A program made the position numbers and the translations under genes. Of a stretch of 64,000 nucleotides of DNA, positions 33,554-41,857 are shown one piece after another. The DNA is from Streptomyces sp. NBC_00234 (GTDB taxonomy: Bacteria; Actinomycetota; Actinomycetes; Streptomycetales; Streptomycetaceae). Under the pieces are notes generated by a model. It did no database searches. It was not told the origin of the DNA and was given only the letters and a program-made list of their open reading frames with translations. The stretch is taken from the NCBI RefSeq assembly GCF_036195325.1, contig NZ_CP108101.1, positions 4,154,001 to 4,218,000 of the forward strand, written 5' to 3'. The number at the start of each line of letters is the position of its first letter. The first letter of the stretch is position 1.

Positions 33554-35322
33554 AGCGGCGGCTTCATACGGGCGATGCCGCGCAGCACCCCCGGGCTCAC
33601 CCGGGACAGCAGCCGGATGCCCCGGGCCTCCGGGGTGACCGGCACGACGGCCTGATTGCGCACGACGGCCTGGAGGATCGCGTCGGCGACCTTCTCCGGG
33701 GGGTAGTTCCGGAGCCCGTACAGCCTGCTGGTCCGCTTCTGGAGGCGCTTCTCCTCCGCCGCGTCCGCCCCGGCGAACCGCGTGGTCGCCGTGATGTTGG
33801 TGTTGACGATGCCGGGGCAGATCGCGCTGACTCCGATGGACTTCTCGGCCAGTTCGGCCCGCAGACACTCACTGAGCATCAGCACGGCCGCCTTGGAGGT
33901 GCTGTACGCGGGCAGGGCCCGCGAGGGCTGGAAGGCGGCGGCGGACGCCGTGTTGACGATGTGGCCGCCCTGGCCGCGGTCGGCCATCTGCTTCCCGAAG
34001 ATCCGGCAGCCGTGAATGACCCCCCACAGATTGACGTCGAGGACGTTCTTCCAGTCCTCGCTCGTCGTCTCCAGGAAGGAACCCGACAGGCCGATCCCGG
34101 CGTTGTTGACCAGCACGTCGACGATCCCGTACTCCCGGGCGACCTTCTCGGCGAGCTTCTCCATCGCCTGCTCGTCGCTGACGTCGACCGTCTCGCCCCA
34201 GGCGGCCGGGGACCCGATCAGCCGGGCCATCTCGGCCGTCCGGGCCGCTCCCTCGCCGTCACGGTCCACCGCCACCACCCGGGCACCGGCTTCGGCGAAC
34301 GCGAAGGCGGTGGCCCGTCCGATCCCTCCGGCCGCCCCGGTCACCAGGACCAGCTGTCCGCCGAACCGGTCGGCATGGGCCCCGGTCGCCACCGCGCCCT
34401 GCACCGGCAGGCCGTCCCGCCGCGCCGCCTCGTTGGCCTCGACGAACTCGCCGATCCAGGACGACAACTGGTCCGGCCTCGTGCGGGGCACCCAGTGCTT
34501 GGCCGGCAACGACCGGCGGACCAGGTCCGGCGCCCACGAGTCCAGTTGGTCGTAGAGCGACTCGGAGAGGAAGAAGTCCTCGGTCGGCGTGATCAGTTGG
34601 ACCGGGACATGCGCGTAGGCGTCCGCCCGGGGCCTGCGCAGACGGGGCCGGACGTTGTCACGGTAGAGCCAGGCCCCGTGCGCGGCGTCCTGGGGCAGCG
34701 AGGGCGTCGGATAGTCGCCCGCCGGCACCTTCTCCATGCGCTGGAGTATCCGGGGCCACTGCTTGCCGAGTGGTCCGCGCCAGGCGAGCTCCGGCAGGAC
34801 CGGGGTGTGCAGCATGTACACGTACCAGGACTTGGCGCCCTGCCCCATGAGCTGGCCGACCCTGCGCGGGGTGGGCCTGCTCATGCGCTGCTTGATCCAG
34901 TGGCCGAAGTGGTCGAGGGACGGCCCGGACATGGAGGTGAACGAGGCGATCCGGCCCTCGGTCCGCTTGACCGTGGCGAACTCCCACGCCTGGACCGAAC
35001 CCCAGTCGTGTCCCACCACGTGCACGGGCCGGTCCGGGCTCACCGCGTCCGCGACGGCCAGGAAGTCGTCCGTGAGCTTCTCCAGCGTGAATCCGCCCCG
35101 CAGGGGGGACGGAGCCGTCGACCTGCCGTGGCCGCGCACGTCGTACAGCACGACATGCCACTCCTCGGCCAGCCGCGAGGCCACCTCCGACCAGACCTCC
35201 TTGCTGTCCGGGTAGCCGTGCACCAGCACGACCGTCGGCCTGGACTCGTCGCCCAACTCGGCGACGCACAGCTCGATTCCGCCTGTGCGAACCCAGCGCT
35301 CGCGCGCCTCGCGCAGCTTCAT
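33550..35322 (-). CDS. Fused alpha/beta hydrolase and short-chain dehydrogenase
   Basis: A 590-residue natural fusion. Residues ~1-300 are an alpha/beta hydrolase with the oxyanion HGYPDS region and nucleophile Asp in GHDWGS, as in epoxide hydrolases and haloalkane dehalogenases. Residues ~310-590 are a classical SDR with the nucleotide motif TGAAGGIG, NNAG and the catalytic YSTSK. Such two-headed proteins are known in actinobacteria and may hydrolyse an epoxide or ester and oxidise/reduce the product. It overlaps the upstream M24 gene (ATGA) and downstream MerR gene (GTGA), so all three are coupled. Confidence 0.9.
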   Translation of the reverse strand: MKLREARERWVRTGGIELCVAELGDESRPTVVLVHGYPDSKEVWSEVASRLAEEWHVVLYDVRGHGRSTAPSPLRGGFTLEKLTDDFLAVADAVSPDRPVHVVGHDWGSVQAWEFATVKRTEGRIASFTSMSGPSLDHFGHWIKQRMSRPTPRRVGQLMGQGAKSWYVYMLHTPVLPELAWRGPLGKQWPRILQRMEKVPAGDYPTPSLPQDAAHGAWLYRDNVRPRLRRPRADAYAHVPVQLITPTEDFFLSESLYDQLDSWAPDLVRRSLPAKHWVPRTRPDQLSSWIGEFVEANEAARRDGLPVQGAVATGAHADRFGGQLVLVTGAAGGIGRATAFAFAEAGARVVAVDRDGEGAARTAEMARLIGSPAAWGETVDVSDEQAMEKLAEKVAREYGIVDVLVNNAGIGLSGSFLETTSEDWKNVLDVNLWGVIHGCRIFGKQMADRGQGGHIVNTASAAAFQPSRALPAYSTSKAAVLMLSECLRAELAEKSIGVSAICPGIVNTNITATTRFAGADAAEEKRLQKRTSRLYGLRNYPPEKVADAILQAVVRNQAVVPVTPEARGIRLLSRVSPGVLRGIARMKPPL

Positions 35323-36170
35323 GCCGCCACCTTCTCCTCTGCCCAGCGCCGCACGTGCGGCAGATCGTCATCCAGCCAGAAAGCGCTCTGCTCCGGGTCC
35401 TTGGAGTCGGTGACGACCAGGATCTCCTCGAACTTCGCGCCCGTACCCCGGAATCCGAGGTGCGGTTCGACCGCCCACAGCCCCGGCTGCGGCGGGTGAT
35501 CGGAGAAGCGGTACGGGCTCCACAGGGGCGACCAGCCGTCCCGGTGGCCGTGCAGGGCGTCGCTCGCCAGCCCCTTGATGGACTGGGTGCCGAACCCGAA
35601 GACACGGGGGGACCAGCGCCGTTCGGTCACGCGGTCGACCTTGTGGGCGATGACGCCGAAGGGATAGGCCCGGTGTCTGTTCGCGTACCCCTGTCGGATC
35701 ATGAGGCGTTCGACGTCCTCGTAGATCTCGCGGAGCGAACGCCGCTCACGGACCTCGCGCAGGATCAGCTCGCGGTGGACTTCCAGATCGGCCAGCAGCC
35801 TGTCGTGCAGCGGGCTGAGACCGAGACAGCCGGAGTAGCCGACGTCCGCGGTGAATCCCTTGTACACCGGGGCCATGTCGAGGATGAACGGCATCCCCGG
35901 CTCCAGCTTCCGGCCGGTCGGGAAGAACTGCAGCGGCACCTTGAAGTTCGCGAACGCCGTCCGGTCCCCGAACCAGGCGAACGGGAGATGGAACCAGTCC
36001 CGCACACCGCGCTCGCGCAGCCAGTCACGCTGCATCCGTGCGGCCTCGCGCTCCGTCACGCCCGGCCTGAGCTGAGCGGCGACCGCCTCCGCGCAGTCGT
36101 ACGCGAGGCGCTGCACTTCTCTGAACCCCCGCAGTTCCGGGGCTTTTCCGTCCTTCGCTGCCGAGGTCAT
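35319..36170 (-). CDS. M24 family metallopeptidase-like protein
   Basis: A 283-residue protein with the pita-bread fold of methionyl/X-Pro aminopeptidases and creatinase. The metal-ligand pattern is visible as ILDMAPVYKGFTADVG (two Asp), a histidine region with AHKVDR and a C-terminal VEPHLGF and FEEILVV (two Glu). M24 members without peptidase activity are common. The ATG at 36170 starts MTSAAKDGKAPELRG; GGAACGGACGG precedes it. It is the first gene of a three-gene operon with a hydrolase/SDR and a MerR regulator, suggesting use in degradation or modification of one compound. Confidence 0.85.
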   Translation of the reverse strand: MTSAAKDGKAPELRGFREVQRLAYDCAEAVAAQLRPGVTEREAARMQRDWLRERGVRDWFHLPFAWFGDRTAFANFKVPLQFFPTGRKLEPGMPFILDMAPVYKGFTADVGYSGCLGLSPLHDRLLADLEVHRELILREVRERRSLREIYEDVERLMIRQGYANRHRAYPFGVIAHKVDRVTERRWSPRVFGFGTQSIKGLASDALHGHRDGWSPLWSPYRFSDHPPQPGLWAVEPHLGFRGTGAKFEEILVVTDSKDPEQSAFWLDDDLPHVRRWAEEKVAA

Positions 36171-36269
36171 GCAACCGTCCGTTCCCTGACGTGCGCGGTA
36201 CGTGCCCGTAACGTGACACTGATGAATGTGACAATGTCCGGCGGCTACGTCAAGGGGTGCGCGGAGACC

Positions 36270-36278
36270 TGTGGACAA
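36270..36278 (-). promoter_or_regulatory. Isolated DnaA box
   Basis: A perfect TTGTCCACA on the minus strand, in the divergent gap between the M24 and ABC-ATPase genes. A single box is a weak signal alone, but it lies in the same neighbourhood as two clusters. Confidence 0.6.
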
Positions 36279-36389
36279 CTTCGGGCGCGGCCCGGACCGG
36301 AGCCGTGAACTCCTCCCCTGTGGGGTCCCCCTACGGGTCCGTACGCCTGGAGTCTGACGGCGATCCAGCCGCCAGGTCTGACGACCGAA

Positions 36390-37436
36390 GTGGTCCACGC
36401 CACTACCGTCGAACCCGTGACTGTGATCGTGACCGAAAGCCTGAGCAAGCGGTTCCCCCGGGTGACCGCGCTTGACCGGCTCACCCTGGACATCGGACCC
36501 GGTGTAACCGGCCTGGTGGGTTCCAACGGGGCCGGCAAGTCCACCTTGATCAAGATCCTGCTGGGTCTGTCCCCCGCCACCGAAGGCCGGGCCGCGGTTC
36601 TCGGGCTGGACGTCGCCACCAGTGGCGCCGCCATCCGGGAGCGCGTCGGGTACATGCCCGAGCACGACTGCCTGCCGCCGGACGTGTCGGCGACGGAGTT
36701 CGTCGTGCACATGGCCCGGATGTCCGGCCTGCCTCCCACGGCGGCGCGCGAGCGCACCGCCGACACGCTGCGCCACGTCGGTCTGTACGAGGAGCGCTAC
36801 CGGCCCATCGGTGGCTACTCGACCGGTATGAAGCAGCGCGTGAAGCTGGCCCAGGCACTCGTCCACGACCCGCAGCTGGTCCTGCTCGACGAGCCGACCA
36901 ACGGCCTGGACCCCGTCGGCCGGGACGAGATGCTCGGCCTGATCCGCCGCATCCACACCGAGTTCGGCATCTCCGTGCTCGTCACCTCCCACCTCCTGGG
37001 CGAACTCGAGCGCACCTGCGACCACGTGGTCGTCGTCGACGGCGGCACCCTGCTGCGGTCGAGCTCCACCAGCGACTTCACGCAGACGACCACGACCCTC
37101 GCGGTCGAGGTCACCGACAGCGACACCCACCCCGACGGCACCGACGCGCTGCGCAAGGTCCTCACCGGGGCCGGCGTCACCCTGGTCGGCCTCGACGGCG
37201 TCGACGCGGAGGGGCTGCCCGGTGCGGGCCACATCCTCCTGGTCGAGGCGACCGGCGAGGAGACCTACGACATCGTCCGCGACAGCGTCGCCGGGCTCGG
37301 ACTCGGCCTCGTACGGATGGAACAGCGGCGCCACCACATCGCCGAGGTCTTCCGTACCGAAGAGGCACCGGCGGCGGACCGGGCGGCACAGACCGCGTCC
37401 GCCGGCGCCGTGACGCAGAAGGGGAGCGGTTCGTGA
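36390..37436 (+). CDS. ABC-2 transporter ATP-binding protein
   Basis: A 348-residue ATPase of the ABC-2 exporter group. Walker A is GSNGAGKST, the signature is YSTGMKQRVKLAQAL and Walker B is LVLLDEPTNGLD. The C-terminal ~90 residues form a substrate-specific extension. The start is ambiguous: GTG at 36390, 36417 or 36423 all fit and none has a good ribosome binding site; TACCGT at 36404-36409 ends seven bases before 36417, which could indicate a leaderless message. It is the first gene of a four-gene transporter operon and overlaps the permease downstream. Confidence 0.9.
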   Translation: MVHATTVEPVTVIVTESLSKRFPRVTALDRLTLDIGPGVTGLVGSNGAGKSTLIKILLGLSPATEGRAAVLGLDVATSGAAIRERVGYMPEHDCLPPDVSATEFVVHMARMSGLPPTAARERTADTLRHVGLYEERYRPIGGYSTGMKQRVKLAQALVHDPQLVLLDEPTNGLDPVGRDEMLGLIRRIHTEFGISVLVTSHLLGELERTCDHVVVVDGGTLLRSSSTSDFTQTTTTLAVEVTDSDTHPDGTDALRKVLTGAGVTLVGLDGVDAEGLPGAGHILLVEATGEETYDIVRDSVAGLGLGLVRMEQRRHHIAEVFRTEEAPAADRAAQTASAGAVTQKGSGS

Positions 37437-38344
37437 TGAGCACCGACACCGGGGCCGTTGCCGGGAGCGACAGCTCCCGGATCCACAACATCGGGTACCG
37501 CTCCTACGACGGTCCGCGCCTGGGCCGCGCCTACGCGCGCCGCTCGCTCTTCTCGCAGTCCCTCAGGGGCTCGTTCGGCCTCGGCCGTTCCGCGAAGTCC
37601 AAGGTGCTGCCGATGCTGCTGTGCGGGGTGATGTGCCTGGTCGCGCTGATCATCGTCGCGGTCGCCATCGCCACGCCCAATATGACGAAACTGCCCATCA
37701 AGTACACGGCGTTCGCGATCTACCTCCAGGCGGTGATCGGACTCTTCATCGCCGCCCAGGCACCGCAGTCCGTCTCCAGGGACCTGCGGTTCAAGAGCAT
37801 CCCCCTGTACTTCTCACGCCCGATCGAACGCGGCGACTACGTGGTCGCCAAGTACGCGGCCATGGCCTCCGCGCTGTTCATCCTCACCGCCACGCCGCTG
37901 GTCATCCTGTACGCGGGCTCGCTGCTCGCGAAGTTCGACTTCGCCGACCAGACCAAGGGGTTCGGGCAGGGACTGGTGTCGGTGGCGCTGCTGTCGGTCC
38001 TGTTCGCCGGCCTCGGACTGGTGATGGCCGCCCTCACCCCGCGCCGCGGCTTCGGCGTCGCGGCGGTGATCGCCGTACTGACCATCTCCTACGGGGCGGT
38101 CTCCACGGTCCAGGCCATCGCCTGGGAGACGGGGTCCGGCGACGCGGTGCCGGGGCTGGGGCTCTTCTCGCCGATCACACTGATCGACGGTGTCCAGACC
38201 GCGTTCCTCGGTGCCACCTCGGCCTTCCCCGGAGGGGAAGGCCCGGGCGCCGGTGCCGGAGTGGCGTATCTGATCGTTGTTCTCGCGCTCGTCGCCGGCT
38301 CGTACGCCGTGCTGATGCGCCGCTACCGGAAGGTCGGGCTGTGA
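37433..38344 (+). CDS. ABC-2 transporter permease
   Basis: A 303-residue membrane protein with six predicted helices and a cytoplasmic N-terminus containing YRSYDGPRLGRAYARR, seen in this transporter family. It pairs with the preceding ATPase. The start is GTG at 37433 or the adjacent ATG at 37436; GGGGAG lies close upstream and the genes overlap by 1-4 bases. Exported substrate unknown. Confidence 0.88.
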   Translation: MMSTDTGAVAGSDSSRIHNIGYRSYDGPRLGRAYARRSLFSQSLRGSFGLGRSAKSKVLPMLLCGVMCLVALIIVAVAIATPNMTKLPIKYTAFAIYLQAVIGLFIAAQAPQSVSRDLRFKSIPLYFSRPIERGDYVVAKYAAMASALFILTATPLVILYAGSLLAKFDFADQTKGFGQGLVSVALLSVLFAGLGLVMAALTPRRGFGVAAVIAVLTISYGAVSTVQAIAWETGSGDAVPGLGLFSPITLIDGVQTAFLGATSAFPGGEGPGAGAGVAYLIVVLALVAGSYAVLMRRYRKVGL

Positions 38345-39252
38345 CCACCATCGAGATCGACCACACCTCGCGCTGGTTCGGCAACGTGGTCGCCGTGAAC
38401 GACGTCAGCATGACGGTGGGTCCGGGGGTCACGGGTCTGCTCGGCCCCAACGGCGCCGGAAAGTCCACGCTGATCAACATGATGGCCGGGTTCCTCGCCC
38501 CGTCGACGGGCAAGGTCACGCTCGACGGCAGGACGATCTGGCGCAACGAGGCGGTCTACAAGGAGATCGGCATCGTCCCCGAGCGGGAGGGGATGTACGA
38601 CTTCCTGACCGGCCGCGAGTTCGTCGTCGCCAACGCCGAACTGCAGGGCCTCGGCGACGAGGCGGCGCGCAAGGCCCTGGCCACCGTCGAGATGGAGCAC
38701 GCGCAGGACCGGAAGATCTCGACGTACAGCAAGGGCATGCGCCAGCGCGTGAAGATGGCGTCCGCGCTGGTCCACGAGCCGTCCGTGCTGCTGCTCGACG
38801 AGCCGTTCAACGGGATGGACCCGCGTCAGCGCATGCAGCTGATGGAACTGCTGCGGCGGATGGGAGCGGAGGGCCGTACGGTCCTGTTCTCGTCGCACAT
38901 CCTCGAAGAGGTCGAGCAACTGGCCTCGCACATCGAGGTGATCGTGGCCGGGCGGCACGCCGCATCCGGCGACTTCCGGCGCATCCGCCGGCTGATGACG
39001 GACCGGCCGCACCGCTATCTCGTACGGTCCAGCGACGACCGGGCGCTCGCCGCCGCGCTCATCGCCGACCCGTCCACCGCGGGCATCGAGGTCGACCTGA
39101 GCGAACGGGCCCTGCGGATCCAGGCCGTCGACTTCGGGCGCTTCACCGCGCTGCTGCCGCAGGTGGCACGCGAACACGGCATCCGGCTGCTGACCGTTTC
39201 GCCTTCCGACGAGTCCCTCGAATCGGTCTTTTCCTATCTCGTAGCGGCCTGA
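38341..39252 (+). CDS. ABC-2 transporter ATP-binding protein (second copy)
   Basis: A 303-residue ATPase with Walker A GPNGAGKST, the signature YSKGMRQRVKMASAL and Walker B VLLLDEPFNGMD. The GTG at 38341 overlaps the permease stop by four bases (GTGA). Two ATPases and two permeases in one operon suggest a heteromeric ABC-2 exporter, or two exporters made in equal amounts. Confidence 0.92.
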   Translation: MTTIEIDHTSRWFGNVVAVNDVSMTVGPGVTGLLGPNGAGKSTLINMMAGFLAPSTGKVTLDGRTIWRNEAVYKEIGIVPEREGMYDFLTGREFVVANAELQGLGDEAARKALATVEMEHAQDRKISTYSKGMRQRVKMASALVHEPSVLLLDEPFNGMDPRQRMQLMELLRRMGAEGRTVLFSSHILEEVEQLASHIEVIVAGRHAASGDFRRIRRLMTDRPHRYLVRSSDDRALAAALIADPSTAGIEVDLSERALRIQAVDFGRFTALLPQVAREHGIRLLTVSPSDESLESVFSYLVAA

Positions 39253-39282
39253 GTAGTGGCCTGAAAGGAGCTGTGAAGCGTC

Positions 39283-40002
39283 ATGTACGACCCCACAGTC
39301 GCTCGGCTCACCTACCGGGCCCTGCTCGGCCGGCGCCGGGCTGCCATTCTGTTCATCCTGCCGGTGCTGCTGGTGGTCATCGCCGTCGCGGTACGGGCGT
39401 TCGCCGGGGCGGACGACCAGGTCGCGGCCAACGTGCTGGGCGGTTTCGCCATCGCCACGATGGTTCCGCTCATCGGCGTCATCGCGGGGACCGGGGCGAT
39501 CGGGCCGGAGATCGATGACGGTTCGATCGTCTACCTCCTGGCCAAGCCGGTGAAGCGTCCGACGATCATCGTCACGAAGCTGATCGTGGCCATCGCCGTG
39601 ACGATGGTGTTCTCCGCGCTGCCGACCCTGCTCGCGGGCCTGATCCTCAATGGCAACGGCCAGCAGATCGCGGTGGCCTACACGATCGCGGCGCTGGTCG
39701 CCTCGATCGCGTACAGCGCGCTGTTCCTGCTGCTCGGCACGGTCAGCCGGCACGCCGTCGTCTTCGGCCTGGTGTACGCCCTCATCTGGGAAGCGCTCTT
39801 CGGCAGCCTGGTGCCGGGCGCGCGGACGCTCAGTGTGCAGCAGTGGTCCCTCGCGGTCGCCGAGAAGGTGGGCGCGGAGGGTGCGATCACCTCGGATGTC
39901 GGGCTGCCCCTGGCGACACTGCTGCTGGCGGGGATCACGGTCGCCGCCACCTGGTACGCGGGCCAGAAGCTGAGGGCCCTGAAGCTCGCCGGCGAGGAGT
40001 GA
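39283..40002 (+). CDS. ABC-2 transporter permease (second copy)
   Basis: A 239-residue permease with six hydrophobic segments, lacking the extended N-terminus of the first permease. The motif DDGSIVYLLAKPVKRPTI between helices 2 and 3 is typical of ABC-2 export permeases. AAAGGAG lies ~11 bases upstream of the ATG. It is the last gene of the operon, followed by a terminator. Confidence 0.88.
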   Translation: MYDPTVARLTYRALLGRRRAAILFILPVLLVVIAVAVRAFAGADDQVAANVLGGFAIATMVPLIGVIAGTGAIGPEIDDGSIVYLLAKPVKRPTIIVTKLIVAIAVTMVFSALPTLLAGLILNGNGQQIAVAYTIAALVASIAYSALFLLLGTVSRHAVVFGLVYALIWEALFGSLVPGARTLSVQQWSLAVAEKVGAEGAITSDVGLPLATLLLAGITVAATWYAGQKLRALKLAGEE

Positions 40003-40023
40003 GCCGGTCCGCCCCTGCGCGGT

Positions 40024-40052
40024 ACGACCCCCGTCCGATGGGCGGGGGTCGT
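40024..40052 (+). terminator. Terminator of the ABC-2 operon
   Basis: A 10-bp perfect stem ACGACCCCCG / CGGGGGTCGT with a 9-base loop, followed by TCTGTGT. Confidence 0.82.
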
Positions 40053-40076
40053 TCTGTGTCCTATGAACGGACAGTT

Positions 40077-40092
40077 GTACGCGTAACCGTAC
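40077..40092. repeat. Inverted repeat upstream of the antirepressor-like gene
   Basis: GTACG-N6-CGTAC in an AT-richer patch ~200 bases before the gene. It could be a regulator site; only symmetry supports it. Confidence 0.25.
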
Positions 40093-40291
40093 GTTTATCG
40101 GCTCGTTGGCCAGGGTGCGTGGAGGCAGTGGGGATCTGTGGCGTCGAGCTTTCGTGAATGCGGGGATCGCCGACACCGGTGGGGCAGTGCCGGCCGGGTC
40201 GGTCATTGAGTGAGTGGCAACCGTGAGCGTCCTCCACCCCTGAAGCCCGGGGACAGGGCCGTCCATCGCCGTTCCCGCGAAAGGGATGACC

Positions 40292-40972
40292 ATGCCCACG
40301 GAAGTCGCACTGCTCGAATCACGCGCCCTGCGCGTCGAGCGGATGGGGCGCGTCGACGCCCTCGACAAGGTCAAGAGCCTTGTCATGCTCCCGGACGGAA
40401 TTCACGTCCGTACCGAGGATGTCGCGCGCTACTTCGAGGTATCCACAGAGGCCGTGAAGAAGGTGACCCAGCGCCACCGAGCCGAGATGGAGGAGAACGG
40501 TCTCAGGCTCCTGCGCGGCGCTGACCTGCGAGCCTTCCATAGGGACATGGTGTCCCTATGGAGAGGCGAGGAGGGTGGGAGTTATCCACAGGCGGTCACT
40601 CAGCTCACGCTCTACACCCGCAGAACCGTACTCAACGTCGCCATGCTTCTTCGCGACAGCGACATCGCGCGGTGCGTCCGTACGTACCTGCTCGACGCCG
40701 AGGAGGAGCTGAAGGTGGCGTACCGCTCGCTGGACCAGCGCGTCACCGGCATCGAGGGCTGCCTCGCCGGTGTCGGCAGCGCGCTCCAGGAGCTCGGGCC
40801 GGTGCTCGGCAGAATGTCGGAGCGGCTCGACAGTCTCGACCGGAAGCTGGACGTCACGTACCAGGTCGTCGGTGCCATCAGCGTCAGGCTCTCGGACGTC
40901 TCCCAGGGACTCGTCCGTATCGACACGCGCATGGACGGCCTCGCCCAGCAGCTGAAGGATCTGCGCGGCTGA
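40292..40972 (+). CDS. Antirepressor-like HTH protein with coiled-coil tail
   Basis: A 226-residue protein that I do not recognise firmly. The N-terminal ~80 residues look like a DNA-binding module (TEDVARYFEVSTEAVKKVTQRH, then LRLLRGADLRAFHRD), recalling phage Rha/KilA-type antirepressors. The next part is helical, and residues ~140-226 form a coiled coil with heptad-like leucines (SERLDSLDRKLD, ISVRLSDVSQGL, MDGLAQQLKDL). The ATG at 40292 is preferred over 40286 because AAAGGG is six bases upstream. Two DnaA-box-like sites lie inside the coding sequence. No phage genes adjoin it, so it is probably a domesticated chromosomal regulator. Confidence 0.72.
   Translation: MPTEVALLESRALRVERMGRVDALDKVKSLVMLPDGIHVRTEDVARYFEVSTEAVKKVTQRHRAEMEENGLRLLRGADLRAFHRDMVSLWRGEEGGSYPQAVTQLTLYTRRTVLNVAMLLRDSDIARCVRTYLLDAEEELKVAYRSLDQRVTGIEGCLAGVGSALQELGPVLGRMSERLDSLDRKLDVTYQVVGAISVRLSDVSQGLVRIDTRMDGLAQQLKDLRG
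40439..40590 (+). promoter_or_regulatory. Two DnaA-box-like sites inside the antirepressor-like gene
   Basis: GTATCCACA at 40439-40447 (one mismatch) and a perfect TTATCCACA at 40582-40590, both on the plus strand and both within the coding sequence. Confidence 0.5.
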
Positions 40973-40997
40973 CCCGGTCCCGACCGTCGCAGCCCAT

Positions 40998-41034
40998 GGG
41001 AATGCCGCCGGCCACAGGGACCGGCGGCATTCCC
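40998..41034. terminator. Shared terminator between converging genes
   Basis: A 14-bp perfect stem (GGGAATGCCGCCGG with its complement) and a 9-base loop between the antirepressor-like gene and the HAD gene, able to end both transcripts. Confidence 0.88.
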
Positions 41035-41041
41035 GCGAGGG

Positions 41042-41857
41042 TCAGGACCGGCCGGTCCTGAGGAGTTCCTCCAGCACCAGGGCGATGCCGTCGTGCTGGT
41101 TCGACGCGGTGATCTCGTGGGCGACGGCCTTGAGGTCGTCGTGCGCGTTCGCCATCGCCACACCGTGCTGGGCCCAGCCGAACATCGGGATGTCGTTCGG
41201 CATGTCGCCGAAAGCGAGCGTGTCCGCGGCCTTCACTCCGAGCCGACGGGCGGCCAGGGACAGCCCGGTCGCCTTGCTCAGCCCCAGAGGCAGGATCTCG
41301 ACCACGCCCGGACCCGCCATGACGACGTCCACCAGACTGCCGACCACCTCGCGGGCGGCCTTCGCCAGTGCGTCGTCGCCGAGCTCCGGATGCTGGATGT
41401 AGACCTTGTTCAGCGGGGCGGCCCACATCTCGGCGGCATCGTCCACGAACACGGCGGGCAGCGGTCCCTCCTGCACCCGGTAACCGGGTCCGACCAGCAC
41501 CTCGCCGTCGAGTCCGTCACGGCTGGCGGCCAGCGCCAGCGGACCGACCTCCGCCTCGACCTTGGACAGCGCGAGACCGGCGAGCTGCCGGTCCAGGGTG
41601 AGCGAGGTCAGCAGCTTGTGCTCACCGGCGTGGTAGACCTGCGCGCCCTGGCCGCAGACCGCGAGGCCCTCGTAACCCAGGTCGTCCAGGATGTGCCGGG
41701 TCCACGGGACCGCGCGCCCGGTGACGATGATGTGCGCCGCGCCGGCCGCTGTGGCTGCGGCCAGCGCCTCGCGCGTGCGCTCCGAGACCGTGTCGTCGTC
41801 ACGCAGCAGCGTGCCGTCGAGGTCGGTCGCGATGAGCTTGTACGGGAAGGTCGTCAC
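41042..41857 (-). CDS. HAD hydrolase, Cof-type phosphatase (serS-linked)
   Basis: A 271-residue Cof/IIB HAD phosphatase with IATDLDGTLL (nucleophile Asp), VTGRAVPW, the lysine region LSKATGL and FGDMPNDIPMF. The GTG at 41857 overlaps the serS stop by four bases (GTGA), so both are made from one message. The enzyme is a paralogue of the one at 29595-30440. Its substrate is unknown; linkage to serS may be only transcriptional. Confidence 0.88.
   Translation of the reverse strand: MTTFPYKLIATDLDGTLLRDDDTVSERTREALAAATAAGAAHIIVTGRAVPWTRHILDDLGYEGLAVCGQGAQVYHAGEHKLLTSLTLDRQLAGLALSKVEAEVGPLALAASRDGLDGEVLVGPGYRVQEGPLPAVFVDDAAEMWAAPLNKVYIQHPELGDDALAKAAREVVGSLVDVVMAGPGVVEILPLGLSKATGLSLAARRLGVKAADTLAFGDMPNDIPMFGWAQHGVAMANAHDDLKAVAHEITASNQHDGIALVLEELLRTGRS

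Noticed and set aside
40292..40972. Prophage or integrated element boundary
   Set aside because: The antirepressor-like gene is flanked by ordinary chromosomal genes with normal composition, and no integrase, excisionase or att duplication is visible.
29595..41857. Recent duplication of the two HAD phosphatase genes
   Set aside because: Both share the family motifs, but the rest of the sequences differ throughout and they sit in unrelated contexts, so any duplication is ancient.
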